Source: Pseudomonas sp. G.S.17
GTDB lineage: Bacteria > Pseudomonadota > Gammaproteobacteria > Pseudomonadales > Pseudomonadaceae
DNA: 64,000 nucleotides
Assembly: GCF_038096165.1 (NCBI RefSeq)
Contig: NZ_CP151076.1
Coordinates: 5,701,501 to 5,765,500 of the forward strand
Direction of reading: 5' to 3'
Part shown: positions 18,628-27,775 of the stretch, one piece after another
Numbering within the stretch: position 1 is the stretch's first letter
Layout: each line of letters begins with the position of its first letter
Program-made: the position numbers and the translations under genes
Notes under the pieces: generated by a model
Told to the model about the DNA's origin: nothing
Database searches by the model: none
The model's input: only the letters and a program-made list of their open reading frames with translations

Positions 18628-20532
18628 ATGATGAAACTATTAGAAGAAAACCAAAGCACCGATCTGGAAAACATGGTCGGCCTCACTCGTCGAGGTTTCA
18701 TCAGCGCGGGCGCCTTGTGCGGCGCCGCGATGTTCCTCGGCGGTAACCTGCTGAGCCGCAGCACAATCGCCGCCAGTGTCAGCGCCGCCTCCGGCACCTT
18801 GCTGGGTTTCGACAGCATTCCCGCCGCCACTGCCGACAGCATCAGCTTGCCGCCCGGCTATAAGTCATCGGTCCTGATCAGTTGGGGCCAACCGCTGCAC
18901 AGCGACGGCCCGGGGTTCGATGCCAGCGGCAAAGGCAGCGCCGAGGCGCAGGAAGTGCAGTTCGGCGACAACAACGATGGCATGAGCCTGTTCCCGATGC
19001 CGGGCAAGCCAGACCGCGCGTTGATGGCAATCAACAACGAATACACCAATTACCGCTACCTGTTCGATCACGGCAAAGACCCGCAATCCGCCGAGGAAGT
19101 GCGCAAGGCGCTGGCCAGCGAAGGCGTGTCGGTGATCGAAGTCCAGCACAAGGACGGCAAATGGCAGTTCGTGCAGGACTCGAAATACAACCGCCGCATC
19201 CATGGCAACACGCCGATCAACCTGAGCGGCCCGGCTGCCGGGCACGACTGGCTGAAAACCGCCGCTGACAGCACCGGCAAAAAAGTGCTCGGCACATTCC
19301 AGAACTGCGCCAACGGCAAGACGCCGTGGGGCACTTACCTGACCTGCGAAGAAAACTTCACTGACTGTTTCGGCAGCAGCGACGCCGAGCAGAAATTCGA
19401 TGCCGGCATCAAGCGTTACGGCGCGGTTGTCGCCAGCAAAGAGATCAACTGGCACCACCACGATCCGCGCTTCGATCTGGCGAAAAACCCCAACGAGCTA
19501 AACCGCCACGGCTGGGTCGTGGAGATCGATCCGTTCGATCCGAAATCCACGCCGGTCAAACGCACGGCGCTGGGTCGCTTCAAGCACGAAAACGCTGCCC
19601 TGGCCGAAACCAAAGGCGGCCGCGCAGTCGTGTACATGGGCGACGACGAGCGCGGTGAGTTCATCTACAAATTCATCAGCCGCGACAAGATCAATCACAA
19701 CGACCCGAAAGCCAACCGAGACTTGCTCGATCACGGCACGCTGTATGTCGCGCGTTTCGATAACGGCGACGGCAATCCGGACCGGCCCAAAGGCAAAGGC
19801 GAGTGGATCGAACTGACCCACGGCAAGAACGGCCTGGACGCTGCCGCAGGTTTTGCCAATCAGGCTGAAGTGCTGATTCATGCGCGTCTGGCTGCCAGCG
19901 TCGTGAATGCCACGCGCATGGACCGCCCGGAATGGATCGTGGTCAGCCCCAAGGATGGCCAGGTTTATTGCACGCTGACCAACAACGCCAAACGCGGCGA
20001 CGACGGGCAACCGGTTGGCGGGCCGAACCCGCGCGCGAAAAACCAGTACGGGCAGATCCTGCGCTGGGCGGAAAACGAGGGCAATGCCTCGGCCATGGAG
20101 TTCGACTGGGATCTGTTCGTGGTCGCGGGCAACCCGACAGTTCACAGCGGCAAACCCCAGGGCGGTTCAAGCAATATCAATGCGCAGAACATGTTCAACA
20201 GCCCGGACGGCCTGAGTTTCGACCAGGCCGGTCGTCTATGGATCCAGACCGACGGCGACTCCACCAACAAAGGTGATTTTGCCGGCATGGGCAACAACCA
20301 GATGCTCTGCGCCGACCCGCAAAGCGGCGAGATTCGCCGTTTCATGGTCGGCCCGATTGGCTGCGAAGTCACCGGCATCAGCTTCGCACCGGACTACAAG
20401 ACGCTGTTCATCGGCATCCAGCACCCCGGCGAAAACGGCGGCTCGACCTTCCCCGAACACCTGCCAGACGGCAAGCCGCGTTCGTCGGTGATGGTGATTA
20501 CCCGGGAAGATGGCGGCGTGATCGGCGCTTGA
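18628..20532 (+). CDS. PhoX-family alkaline phosphatase, Tat-exported
   Basis: 634 residues from the ATG at 18628; GTG at 18625 and ATG at 18631 are also possible behind GGGAG at 18618. A twin-arginine signal (LTRRGFISAGALCGAAMFLGG, R21-R22) precedes a long mature part with PhoX/DUF839 blocks: GKTPWGTYLTCEENFTDCFG, INWHHHDPRFDL, GRFKHENAALAE, VYMGDDERGEFIYKF, and FNSPDGLSFDQAGRLWIQTD. PhoX enzymes use Ca and Fe and release phosphate from phosphomonoesters in the periplasm or outside the cell. The gene stands alone between REP regions. No Pho box could be identified with confidence. Confidence 0.85.
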   Translation: MMKLLEENQSTDLENMVGLTRRGFISAGALCGAAMFLGGNLLSRSTIAASVSAASGTLLGFDSIPAATADSISLPPGYKSSVLISWGQPLHSDGPGFDASGKGSAEAQEVQFGDNNDGMSLFPMPGKPDRALMAINNEYTNYRYLFDHGKDPQSAEEVRKALASEGVSVIEVQHKDGKWQFVQDSKYNRRIHGNTPINLSGPAAGHDWLKTAADSTGKKVLGTFQNCANGKTPWGTYLTCEENFTDCFGSSDAEQKFDAGIKRYGAVVASKEINWHHHDPRFDLAKNPNELNRHGWVVEIDPFDPKSTPVKRTALGRFKHENAALAETKGGRAVVYMGDDERGEFIYKFISRDKINHNDPKANRDLLDHGTLYVARFDNGDGNPDRPKGKGEWIELTHGKNGLDAAAGFANQAEVLIHARLAASVVNATRMDRPEWIVVSPKDGQVYCTLTNNAKRGDDGQPVGGPNPRAKNQYGQILRWAENEGNASAMEFDWDLFVVAGNPTVHSGKPQGGSSNINAQNMFNSPDGLSFDQAGRLWIQTDGDSTNKGDFAGMGNNQMLCADPQSGEIRRFMVGPIGCEVTGISFAPDYKTLFIGIQHPGENGGSTFPEHLPDGKPRSSVMVITREDGGVIGA

Positions 20533-20545
20533 TTAAATAGTCGCA

Positions 20546-20821
20546 GCTGTTGGAGCGAGCGGGCGCCTTGGTGGCCCAGATCCACCGCGTCATCGTTCTT
20601 CGCGAGCAAGCTCGGCTCCCACAGGTCCAGATCGTTGGAGCGAGGCTTGCCCGCGAATCAGGCGACTCGGTGGCCCAGATTCACCGCGTCATCGTTCTTC
20701 GCGAGCAAGCTCGGCTCCCACAGGTCCAGATCGTTGGAGCGGGGCTTGCCCGCGAATCAGGCGCCTCGGCGGTCCAGATCCAACGCGTCATCGTTCTTCG
20801 CGAGCAAGCCTCGCGCCAACG
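20546..20821. repeat. composite REP array, three ~100-base units
   Basis: The block CGCGTCATCGTTCTTCGCGA recurs at about 20585, 20685 and 20785, a 100-base period. Each unit joins one arm of the CTTCGCGAGCAAGCTC family to one arm of the TTGGAGCGAGGCTTGCCCGC family through GGTCCAG. The first unit has lost part of its left arm. It fills the whole gap between the PhoX gene and the phosphodiesterase gene. Confidence 0.9.
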
Positions 20822-20833
20822 GGTTATCGCCGC

Positions 20834-21667
20834 TCAATCAATCAACCCATTCCCGTCATAAAACGGATACGGCCCCGGATACGCGCCGAACACCGCGTTA
20901 TGGGTGACCAAGCCCTCCACGGGATGCCAGCGGTGCAACAAGTAACCCGCTGGCTCCAGATTGAAATGTGCCGGGGCGTCTTCCTGTAGATCGAGCACGA
21001 TCTGATGTGAAGTGCCGGGGCAGATGCAGCTCAAGCTCCCGGCGAAACGCCGCTGCATCGGCCGGTGCAAATGCCCGCAGAGTAGACGCTCGACGTGTGG
21101 GTGCCGAGCAACCACTTTTTCAAACTCAGCCCGATTGATGAACGGCTCGCGGTCCATATGCCCGATGCCGGTGATGAACGGCGGATGATGGAGAATCAAC
21201 ACGGTCGGCGTATTCGGGCGCTGGGCCAACTGCTCATCCAGCCAGACCAACTGACTCTCCATCAGTTGCCCGCCATGGGAGCCGGGAATGCTGGTGTCCA
21301 GTCCGATCAGGCGCACGGGGTATTCCTCGACGACCCAATCCAGCGGCTGGTCGTGACGGATTGGCAGATAAGCCTGATCGGCAAATTCAGCCAGCAGGTG
21401 CGCGCGATCATCATGATTGCCCGGCACCAGATAAAACGGCATGTGCAGCCGATTGAGTTGCGGATGCAGCACGGCGTATTCGTCCGGGCGACCGAAATCC
21501 ACCAGATCGCCGCTGATGACCACAACATCGGGGCGCGGCACGCTGGCGTTCAGATGATCAACCGCACGACGCAAGGCGCCCAAGGTGTCGACGATTCCGT
21601 AGGTCAGTTTTTGACCGGCTTTAAGGTGCAGATCGCTGATCTGCGCAATGAGGAATGGGTGGTTCAA
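20834..21667 (-). CDS. GpdQ-like metallophosphodiesterase
   Basis: 277 residues. The TTG at 21667 is preferred (MNHPFLIAQISDLHLKAGQ), with GGAAA seven bases upstream, because extension to 21772 translates a REP element. The binuclear metal motifs of calcineurin-like phosphoesterases are in order: SDLH, SGDLVDFG, GNHDD, HHPPF and GHLHRP. The pattern, including LTYGIVDT near the start, is closest to GpdQ/CpdA enzymes, which cleave glycerophosphodiesters or cyclic nucleotides. It is the last gene of the lacI/ABC operon, after a REP pair, so a phosphodiester imported by that transporter is a reasonable substrate. Confidence 0.85.
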   Translation of the reverse strand: MNHPFLIAQISDLHLKAGQKLTYGIVDTLGALRRAVDHLNASVPRPDVVVISGDLVDFGRPDEYAVLHPQLNRLHMPFYLVPGNHDDRAHLLAEFADQAYLPIRHDQPLDWVVEEYPVRLIGLDTSIPGSHGGQLMESQLVWLDEQLAQRPNTPTVLILHHPPFITGIGHMDREPFINRAEFEKVVARHPHVERLLCGHLHRPMQRRFAGSLSCICPGTSHQIVLDLQEDAPAHFNLEPAGYLLHRWHPVEGLVTHNAVFGAYPGPYPFYDGNGLID

Positions 21668-21709
21668 AATAGGTTTCCATAACTGAAAGCTGCTGAACTG
21701 ATTTGGTTC

Positions 21710-21802
21710 TTGTGGGAGCGAGCTTGCTCGCGAAGAGGCCGGTGCATCCGGAAAATTTCCAGAACCTGACAAATTGCTTTCGCGAGCAAGCTCGCTCCCA
21801 CA
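21710..21802. repeat. REP pair, TGTGGGAGCGAGCTTGCTCGCGAAGAG family
   Basis: Inverted copies at 21710-21736 and 21778-21802 between the ABC ATPase and the phosphodiesterase genes, inside one likely operon. Confidence 0.9.
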
Positions 21803-21823
21803 CAGTCTGCATAGGTCAATCTT

Positions 21824-22849
21824 TCACAAGGTAAACAACACCTGCGGCTCGACCGCCAGGGCAATCAGTGCACCCGGCAAATGAATGACGTTGTCGGTGC
21901 TGTCGACCAGCAACGGCTGCGCGGCGCCGATATCCACCAACAGGCGACTCTGCGCGCCCTGGAAAAACTGTCCGACCAGACGCCCGCGCACGTGACCTTC
22001 GCCGTCCATTACCCGCAGATGCTCCGGGCGGCAATACACGGTTGAAGGCAGGTTCGAGCCCGTCCACGGCAGCTCGCCACCGCTGACTTTCAGGCCATCA
22101 GCCGTGCGACCGTCCACGGCAAATGCATTGAGATTGCCGACAAAACCGGCGACGAAGGCGTTGGCTGGTTGCTGATAAATTTCTCGCGGGGTCGCCAGTT
22201 GCGCGACGCGGCCTTGCTCCATCACCAGAATGCGGTCGCCCAGCGCCATGGCTTCGCCCTGATCGTGGGTGACGAACACGGCAGTGATGCCGAGCCCGCG
22301 CAACAGCTGATCCAGCTCGCTGCGCAAACGCTCACGCAACTGGGCATCGAGGGCCGCCAGCGGTTCGTCGAGCAGCAGCACCCGAGGCCGTGGCGCCAGG
22401 GCGCGAGCCAGGGCAACCCGCTGGCGCTGGCCGCCGGACAGCTCATGAATGCTGCGCTTGCCGTGTGCCTGCAAACCGACCAGTTCCAACAATTCGGCAC
22501 AGCGCTTGTTGCGTTCGGCGGGCGACATGCCGCGAATCTTCAGGCCGTAAACAATGTTGCCGGTCACATCCAGATTCGGGAACAACGCGTAATTCTGGAA
22601 CACCATGCCGACATCGCGCTTTTCGATGGGCAGGCGAGTGACGTCAGTGTCATCGAAAAACACCTGCCCGACGTCCGGACTTTCCAGCCCGGCGATCAGC
22701 CGCAATGTGGTGGTTTTACCGCAGCCGGACGGACCGAGAATCGCGAGGGTTTCGCCAGGTTCGATGGTCAGGTTCAGGTCCTGCACGGCGACGGTGCCGT
22801 CAGCGAATGCCTTGCGGCAGCCCTGCAGGCGAATGGTGGTTCCGGTCAT
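21824..22849 (-). CDS. ABC importer ATP-binding protein (PotA/FbpC type)
   Basis: 341 residues. Walker A is GPSGCGKTTT (residues ~38-47), signature LSGGQRQRVALARALAP, Walker B VLLLDEPLAALD, switch VTHDQGEAM, with a C-terminal TOBE-like domain containing VYCRPEHLRVMDG. It overlaps the upstream permease gene by four bases and powers the importer encoded by the three preceding genes. Confidence 0.92.
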   Translation of the reverse strand: MTGTTIRLQGCRKAFADGTVAVQDLNLTIEPGETLAILGPSGCGKTTTLRLIAGLESPDVGQVFFDDTDVTRLPIEKRDVGMVFQNYALFPNLDVTGNIVYGLKIRGMSPAERNKRCAELLELVGLQAHGKRSIHELSGGQRQRVALARALAPRPRVLLLDEPLAALDAQLRERLRSELDQLLRGLGITAVFVTHDQGEAMALGDRILVMEQGRVAQLATPREIYQQPANAFVAGFVGNLNAFAVDGRTADGLKVSGGELPWTGSNLPSTVYCRPEHLRVMDGEGHVRGRLVGQFFQGAQSRLLVDIGAAQPLLVDSTDNVIHLPGALIALAVEPQVLFTL

Positions 22850-23640
22850 CGACTCTCTCCACGGGAAAGACGGGCGCTGATGGCCTGCAACGCAATCAAC
22901 AGCGGCACGATCATCAGCAGAAATATGAGGGTGTAGGCGCTGGCGACTTCCAGCCGCGCCGAGGCATAGCTGTCGGCCAGCCCCACCGGCAGGGTTTTGG
23001 TCATGGGCGTGTGCAGCATCCAGGTCAGGTTGAATTCACCCAACGACAAGGTGACGACCATCAACACCCCGGCGAGAATCCCGGCGCGGCAATTGGGCAC
23101 CACAACGCTGAAGAAGCGCTTGATCGGCCCCGCACCCAGACTGGCGGCAGCCTCCTCCAGCGTCGGTAAATGCTGGCGCTGCATCACCGCCATCACCGGG
23201 CGCACCAGAAAAGGCAGCGTGAACAACACGTGGCCGACCAGAATGAACAACCAACTGCTGCGAAACCCGCCGAACTGGCCGTAAGTCAGCAGCAACGCCA
23301 GGGCGCTGGCCAGACCGGGCATGGCCACCGGCAAGACCATCAACTCTTCGAAGGCGCGGCTGAAGCGATTGTTCATGCGTACCAGCGCGTAAGCCGCTGG
23401 CACGCCAATCACGCAAACGCATACCGCGCAGGCCAGCGCCAGTTGCAGCGACAACCAGACCGTGGGCGAGTACGCCTGCCAGACTTGAATCAGCCAGTCG
23501 AATGTCAGCCCACTCGACAAGCCCTGAAAATAATTGCGCGTCAGCCCGGCCAGCAAGGACATAACCACCGGCACCAACATGAAGGCGCAGACCAACAAGG
23601 TAAACAGCAGCTGCGCGATAAACAGTGTGGAACGCTTCAC
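22846..23640 (-). CDS. ABC importer permease 2
   Basis: 264 residues with six predicted membrane segments, the first being TLFIAQLLFTLLVCAFMLVP. The EAA loop reads LEEAAASLGAGPIKRFFSVVVPN. It is overlapped by four bases on both sides by its transporter partners. Confidence 0.92.
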   Translation of the reverse strand: MKRSTLFIAQLLFTLLVCAFMLVPVVMSLLAGLTRNYFQGLSSGLTFDWLIQVWQAYSPTVWLSLQLALACAVCVCVIGVPAAYALVRMNNRFSRAFEELMVLPVAMPGLASALALLLTYGQFGGFRSSWLFILVGHVLFTLPFLVRPVMAVMQRQHLPTLEEAAASLGAGPIKRFFSVVVPNCRAGILAGVLMVVTLSLGEFNLTWMLHTPMTKTLPVGLADSYASARLEVASAYTLIFLLMIVPLLIALQAISARLSRGESR

Positions 23641-24503
23641 AGAACAGTCCCCGAATTTTTCACCAGCCGTCGAGCCAGCAACAGCACGGCCCAGGTCACC
23701 GCGCCCAGCACCACCGACAACGCCGCAGCAACGGCGAAATTCGCGTAATTGGTGAACACGTTGTAGATGGCAATCGGCGTCACGTTAAGCCGGGTGCCCA
23801 GCGTGAAGGCGGTGCCGAACGCGCCCATGGAGGTCGCGAAACAGATCGCACCGCAGGACACCAACGCTGGCGCAAGGCCCGGCACGATCACATCGCAGAC
23901 CACTCGCCAATGCCCGGCACCCAGGGAATGGGCAGCTTCTTCCAGGCTGCGGTCGAGACTTTCACAGGCGGCCATCACCGTGAGGATCACCCGTGGAATC
24001 GAGAAGTACAGGTAACCGATGAACAGGCCGGTCAGCGAGTAAGCAAATATCCATCGCTCCCCCGCCAGCTCCATGCCCAGCATGGCGAACAAACCTTGAC
24101 GACCCGCCAGCAGGATCACCAGAAAACCGACGACCACACCGGGAAATGCCAAGGGAAAGGTCAACAAGGCAACCAGCGCCGAGCGGCCGAAAAACCGCTG
24201 CCGGGCAAGAAAAACCCCGCTGATGCCACCGACCAGCAACGCCGCAAGCGTCACCACCACGGCGAGCACGCAGGTCTGCACCAGGCTGCCCAGATATTGC
24301 GCGCTGCTCAACACTTGCCAGTAACCGCTGCTGCCGTCGCGGTTTTCGCCGCCCAGCAAAACCAGATGCGCCAATGGCAGCAGCCAGAAGGCGAACAGCA
24401 CGGCCATTGCCGGAGCCAGCGCCCAGGCCGCAGTCGGACGCAGACGCAAAACTGCGCGTCTGCCCGAACCAGCGGCCTGAACCTTCAGAACCGAAACGGT
24501 CAC
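23637..24503 (-). CDS. ABC importer permease 1
   Basis: 288 residues with about six membrane segments after a basic N-terminus; the EAA loop is LEEAAHSLGAGHWRVVCDVIVPG. It begins immediately after the binding-protein stop codon and overlaps the next permease by four bases, so it is part of a tightly coupled operon. Confidence 0.92.
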   Translation of the reverse strand: MTVSVLKVQAAGSGRRAVLRLRPTAAWALAPAMAVLFAFWLLPLAHLVLLGGENRDGSSGYWQVLSSAQYLGSLVQTCVLAVVVTLAALLVGGISGVFLARQRFFGRSALVALLTFPLAFPGVVVGFLVILLAGRQGLFAMLGMELAGERWIFAYSLTGLFIGYLYFSIPRVILTVMAACESLDRSLEEAAHSLGAGHWRVVCDVIVPGLAPALVSCGAICFATSMGAFGTAFTLGTRLNVTPIAIYNVFTNYANFAVAAALSVVLGAVTWAVLLLARRLVKNSGTVL

Positions 24504-25508
24504 TTATTTGACCTCACTCAGATAGCGCGCGGCGAAAGCTTCCTGAACAGCGGCCATGTGCTCGTAATTCACCACTCCGGCGCGGGCGTAATCATTGTCC
24601 GGAAGAAATTGCGCGGCGACATCGGCAGGGATTTTCACGTCACGCACCGGGCGCAGGTAAGCCTTGGCCCACAGCGCCTGACCTTGATCGGAGAGGGTGA
24701 AATCCAGCACTTTCTCGGCATTGGCCCGATGTGGCGCGTTGTCGACGATGCTCATCACGTACGGCACGCTGATGCTGCCTTCCTGAGGGATTACGAAGGC
24801 GACGTTGGCCTTGTCCTTGTAACGAGCGCGATAGGCGTTGAAATCGTAATCCACCAGAATCGGCAGCTCGCCGGACAGCACTCGGGCATAAGCCGTCTGC
24901 TTGGGAACGATGGGCGAGTTTTTCGCCAGTTTCTGGAAGTAATTGATGGCCGGCCCGAAGTTATCCAGTGTGCCGCCCATGGCCTGGTTGATCGCCACGG
25001 CGGACACGTAACCGACAAAGGCGCTGGACGGATCGAGGTAGCCGACCATACCTTTGTATTCAGGCTTGAGCAGATCGGCCCAGCTTTGCGGAACCGGCAA
25101 ACCGCCCAGCGCATCGACGTTGACCATGATGCCCAAGGTCCCGGAGTGAATGGCAAACCAGTGGCCTGCCGGGTCTTTCAAACCGACCGGAATCTGCTCC
25201 CAGCCCTTGGGTTTGTAAGTACCGACCACGCCGGCCTTCTGCGCCTGCAAGCCGAAGGTCACGCCGTAATACACCACGTCAGCCACTGGCGCGGCTTTTT
25301 CCGCGACGATTTGTGCCAGCGACTGGCCGGAATTCTTGTTGTCCAGCGGCACCTGCACACCTGTGGTGTCGGCGATTGCCTTGAGCTGCGCGCCCCAATC
25401 CGCCCATTCCGGTGGGCAGTTGTAACAAATGGCCGTTTCGGCAGCCTGAGCCAGACCGGCTACGCCGCACAACAACAGGGCTGCCAGAGTTTTACTGAAG
25501 CGGATCAT
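24504..25508 (-). CDS. ABC importer periplasmic binding protein, FbpA/phosphonate type
   Basis: 334 residues from the ATG at 25508. A Sec signal peptide (MIRFSKTLAALLLCGVAGLAQA) ends at about residue 22. The mature protein starts AETAICYNCPPEWADWG and is of the FbpA/PotD-like class 2 fold (ADVVYYGVTFGLQAQKAGVV; SWADLLKPEYKGMVGYLDPSSAFVG). Residues binding iron in FbpA are not obvious, so an organic substrate is more likely; the phosphodiesterase at the operon end suggests a phosphodiester or phosphonate. The gene overlaps the end of lacI by 17 bases. Confidence 0.88.
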   Translation of the reverse strand: MIRFSKTLAALLLCGVAGLAQAAETAICYNCPPEWADWGAQLKAIADTTGVQVPLDNKNSGQSLAQIVAEKAAPVADVVYYGVTFGLQAQKAGVVGTYKPKGWEQIPVGLKDPAGHWFAIHSGTLGIMVNVDALGGLPVPQSWADLLKPEYKGMVGYLDPSSAFVGYVSAVAINQAMGGTLDNFGPAINYFQKLAKNSPIVPKQTAYARVLSGELPILVDYDFNAYRARYKDKANVAFVIPQEGSISVPYVMSIVDNAPHRANAEKVLDFTLSDQGQALWAKAYLRPVRDVKIPADVAAQFLPDNDYARAGVVNYEHMAAVQEAFAARYLSEVK

Positions 25509-26511
25509 GGAGCGTCTCCTCGTAGGGCTGTGTACTTTCACCCGGCCGGATATGGCAAGGCAGGCAATGGGAAATCGGTGCAGCGCCAGCAATCTGGGCC
25601 AGCAACTGATCGATCACAGTGCTGGCCAATGTCGCAATGGGTTGCACGACGCTGCACAGCGTCGGATGCATTTGAGTGCCGAGGGCGATGCCGTCAAAGC
25701 CGATGACCGAAAGCTGGCCCGGAACGCTCCAGCCGTTGCGGCGCAGCTCGGCAATCAGGCTGATCGCCAGCAAATCGTTGGAACAGACCAAGGCGCTCGG
25801 CGCGTTCGGGCCGCGCAATGACGCCTCGATCACGGCGAAATCAGCTTGTGTATGCGCAGGCATTTCGATCACCGGCAGGCTCGGCAAATCTCGCTCAGCC
25901 ATGGCGTCGCAATAACCGGCGTAGCGCAGGCGGGCGCGGTCTGACTGCAACGCGGGACCGGCCACCATGCCGATCCGGCGATGGCCGCAATCGAGCAGGT
26001 AGCGTGTCGCCAACGCCATACCGGCGCGGTTATCCACAGACACGGCGCTGTAATGCGGATTGCCCGGCTGGTGATAAGCCAGCACGAACGGCGTGTCTTC
26101 ACTGACCAGGCTTTCCAGAACCCGATTGCTCTCGGCATCGGTGACGGTCAGCACCAGGCCATCGACCCGCTGGCGCAGCAATTCCTCGACCACCGCGCTC
26201 TCGCGTTCGCTGCTGTAGTCGGTGGTTGCCAGTAGCAAGTTGTAACCCTTTGCCCGCGCAGCACGTTCCATCGCCTGGAACTGCTCGGCGAACACCGGGT
26301 TAAGCAGATTGGGCACGATCACGCCGATCAGATTGGTGGTTTGCAGACGCAGCTGGCGGCCTAGACGATTGGGTCGGAAACCCAGTTGCCGGGCGGCGGC
26401 GAACACCTGGTCGCGTGTCGCAGGACGTACCACGTCGGGGGAAGCAAAGGCGCGCGCGGCAGTCGCCCGGGAAACCCCGGCCAGCCGCGCCACCTCTTTC
26501 AAATCACTCAT
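25492..26511 (-). CDS. LacI-family repressor of the ABC/phosphodiesterase operon
   Basis: 339 residues from the ATG at 26511, with AAAGGCG five bases upstream. The N-terminal LacI helix-turn-helix is MSDLKEVARLAGVSRATAARAF, the hinge helix PNRLGRQLR, and the periplasmic-binding-protein-like effector domain starts at NLIGVIVPNL. It is the first gene of the operon and overlaps the binding-protein gene, so it probably represses itself and the transporter until a ligand, likely a sugar- or glycerol-type compound, is bound. Confidence 0.9.
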   Translation of the reverse strand: MSDLKEVARLAGVSRATAARAFASPDVVRPATRDQVFAAARQLGFRPNRLGRQLRLQTTNLIGVIVPNLLNPVFAEQFQAMERAARAKGYNLLLATTDYSSERESAVVEELLRQRVDGLVLTVTDAESNRVLESLVSEDTPFVLAYHQPGNPHYSAVSVDNRAGMALATRYLLDCGHRRIGMVAGPALQSDRARLRYAGYCDAMAERDLPSLPVIEMPAHTQADFAVIEASLRGPNAPSALVCSNDLLAISLIAELRRNGWSVPGQLSVIGFDGIALGTQMHPTLCSVVQPIATLASTVIDQLLAQIAGAAPISHCLPCHIRPGESTQPYEETLHDPLQ

Positions 26512-26523
26512 GTTCACGCCTTT

Positions 26524-26602
26524 GAGATCGATCTCATTGGCGACGACACTACTGCTGCAACATGGCGTTACGGCGAACAAACGATGACAGTTTGGTTGCA
26601 GC
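26524..26602. promoter_or_regulatory. candidate LacI-type operators in the lacI/srkA divergent gap
   Basis: A perfect palindrome GAGATCGATCTC lies at 26524-26535, directly before the lacI ribosome site. Further away are nested dyads: GCTGCAAC (26554-26561) with GTTGCAGC (26595-26602), and CAAAC-N7-GTTTG (26578-26594). Any of these could bind the LacI protein. Confidence 0.4.
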
Positions 26603-26697
26603 GAAAGACTTTGCTGTAAAGCCGACGACCCATGCGACCCCGGTCTGCGCTACCATCACGGGCCCGACGCGGCAGCCTGCTGCGCGCAGGAGTAAGC

Positions 26698-27672
26698 ATG
26701 GCTCACCCGTTTGCAACACTTACGCCGGACCTGGTCCTTGATGCCGTTGAAAGCATCGGGTTTCTCAGTGACGCCCGCATTCTCGCGCTCAACAGCTACG
26801 AGAACCGCGTCTATCAGGTTGGCATCGAAGACGGCCAGCCGCTGATCGCCAAGTTCTATCGACCGCAGCGCTGGACCAACGAAGCGATCCTTGAAGAGCA
26901 CAGCTTCACCTTCGAGCTGGCGGAAGTGGACATCCCGGTCGTCGCGCCCATGGTGCACAACGGCGAAACGCTGTTTGAACACGCGGGCTTTCGCTTCACC
27001 CTGTTCCCGCGTCGCGGCGGCCGGGCTCCGGAGCCGGGCAATCTTGACCAGCTGTATCGTCTCGGCCAATTGCTGGGGCGGATTCATGCAGTGGGCGCGA
27101 CCAAACCCTTCGCGCATCGCGAAGCACTGGGCGTGAAAAACTTCGGTCAGGACTCGCTGGATTTCCTGTTGCAAAACAACTGCATCCCGCGCAGCCTCTT
27201 GCCGGCTTACGAGTCAGTGGCCAAGGATCTGCTCAAGCGCGTCGAAGATGTCTACGCCGCAACGCCGCATCAGAACATCCGCATGCATGGCGATTGCCAC
27301 CCTGGCAACATGATGGCCCGCGACGAGATGTTCCACATCGTCGATCTCGATGACTGTCGGATGGGGCCTGCGGTGCAGGACATCTGGATGATGCTCGCGG
27401 GGGATCGTCAGGAATGTCTGGGGCAGTTGTCGGAATTGATGGACGGCTACAACGAATTCCACGACTTCAATCCGCGCGAACTGGCGTTGATCGAACCCTT
27501 GCGTGCGCTGCGTCTGATGCATTACAGCGCCTGGCTGGCGCGGCGCTGGGATGACCCGGCGTTCCCGCACAGTTTCCCGTGGTTCGGCACCGAGCGTTAT
27601 TGGGGCGACCAGGTGCTTGCCCTGCGCGAGCAATTGTCGGCCCTCAATGAGGAACCGCTGAAGCTGTTCTGA
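26698..27672 (+). CDS. srkA: stress response kinase A (YihE/RdoA family)
   Basis: 324 residues from the ATG at 26698, with AGGAG eight bases upstream. It has the aminoglycoside-kinase-like fold: catalytic loop HGDCHPGNMMARD and metal site VDLDDCRMGP, with the ATP region SYENRVYQVGIEDGQPLIAKFYRP. E. coli SrkA is a Ser/Thr kinase that protects against envelope stress and MazEF-mediated death. It is transcribed alone, divergent from lacI. Confidence 0.92.
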   Translation: MAHPFATLTPDLVLDAVESIGFLSDARILALNSYENRVYQVGIEDGQPLIAKFYRPQRWTNEAILEEHSFTFELAEVDIPVVAPMVHNGETLFEHAGFRFTLFPRRGGRAPEPGNLDQLYRLGQLLGRIHAVGATKPFAHREALGVKNFGQDSLDFLLQNNCIPRSLLPAYESVAKDLLKRVEDVYAATPHQNIRMHGDCHPGNMMARDEMFHIVDLDDCRMGPAVQDIWMMLAGDRQECLGQLSELMDGYNEFHDFNPRELALIEPLRALRLMHYSAWLARRWDDPAFPHSFPWFGTERYWGDQVLALREQLSALNEEPLKLF

Positions 27673-27775
27673 TTTCCGGCATGCCGCGCTTGCCAAGGCG
27701 CGGCAACGCTGTGAAGGACACTGCGTTTACAGAATCAATCTTGCACACAACGACAACCTGCCAACAGGACCCCTT

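Noticed and set aside
20546..20821. Possible CRISPR-like array
   Set aside because: Units of about 100 bases are internally palindromic, the 'spacers' are conserved rather than unique, and there are no cas genes. These are REP elements.
23625..25706. Open frame of 693 codons antisense to the ABC permease and binding-protein genes
   Set aside because: The composition (Gln, His, Arg rich) and lack of a ribosome site mark it as a shadow of the real genes.
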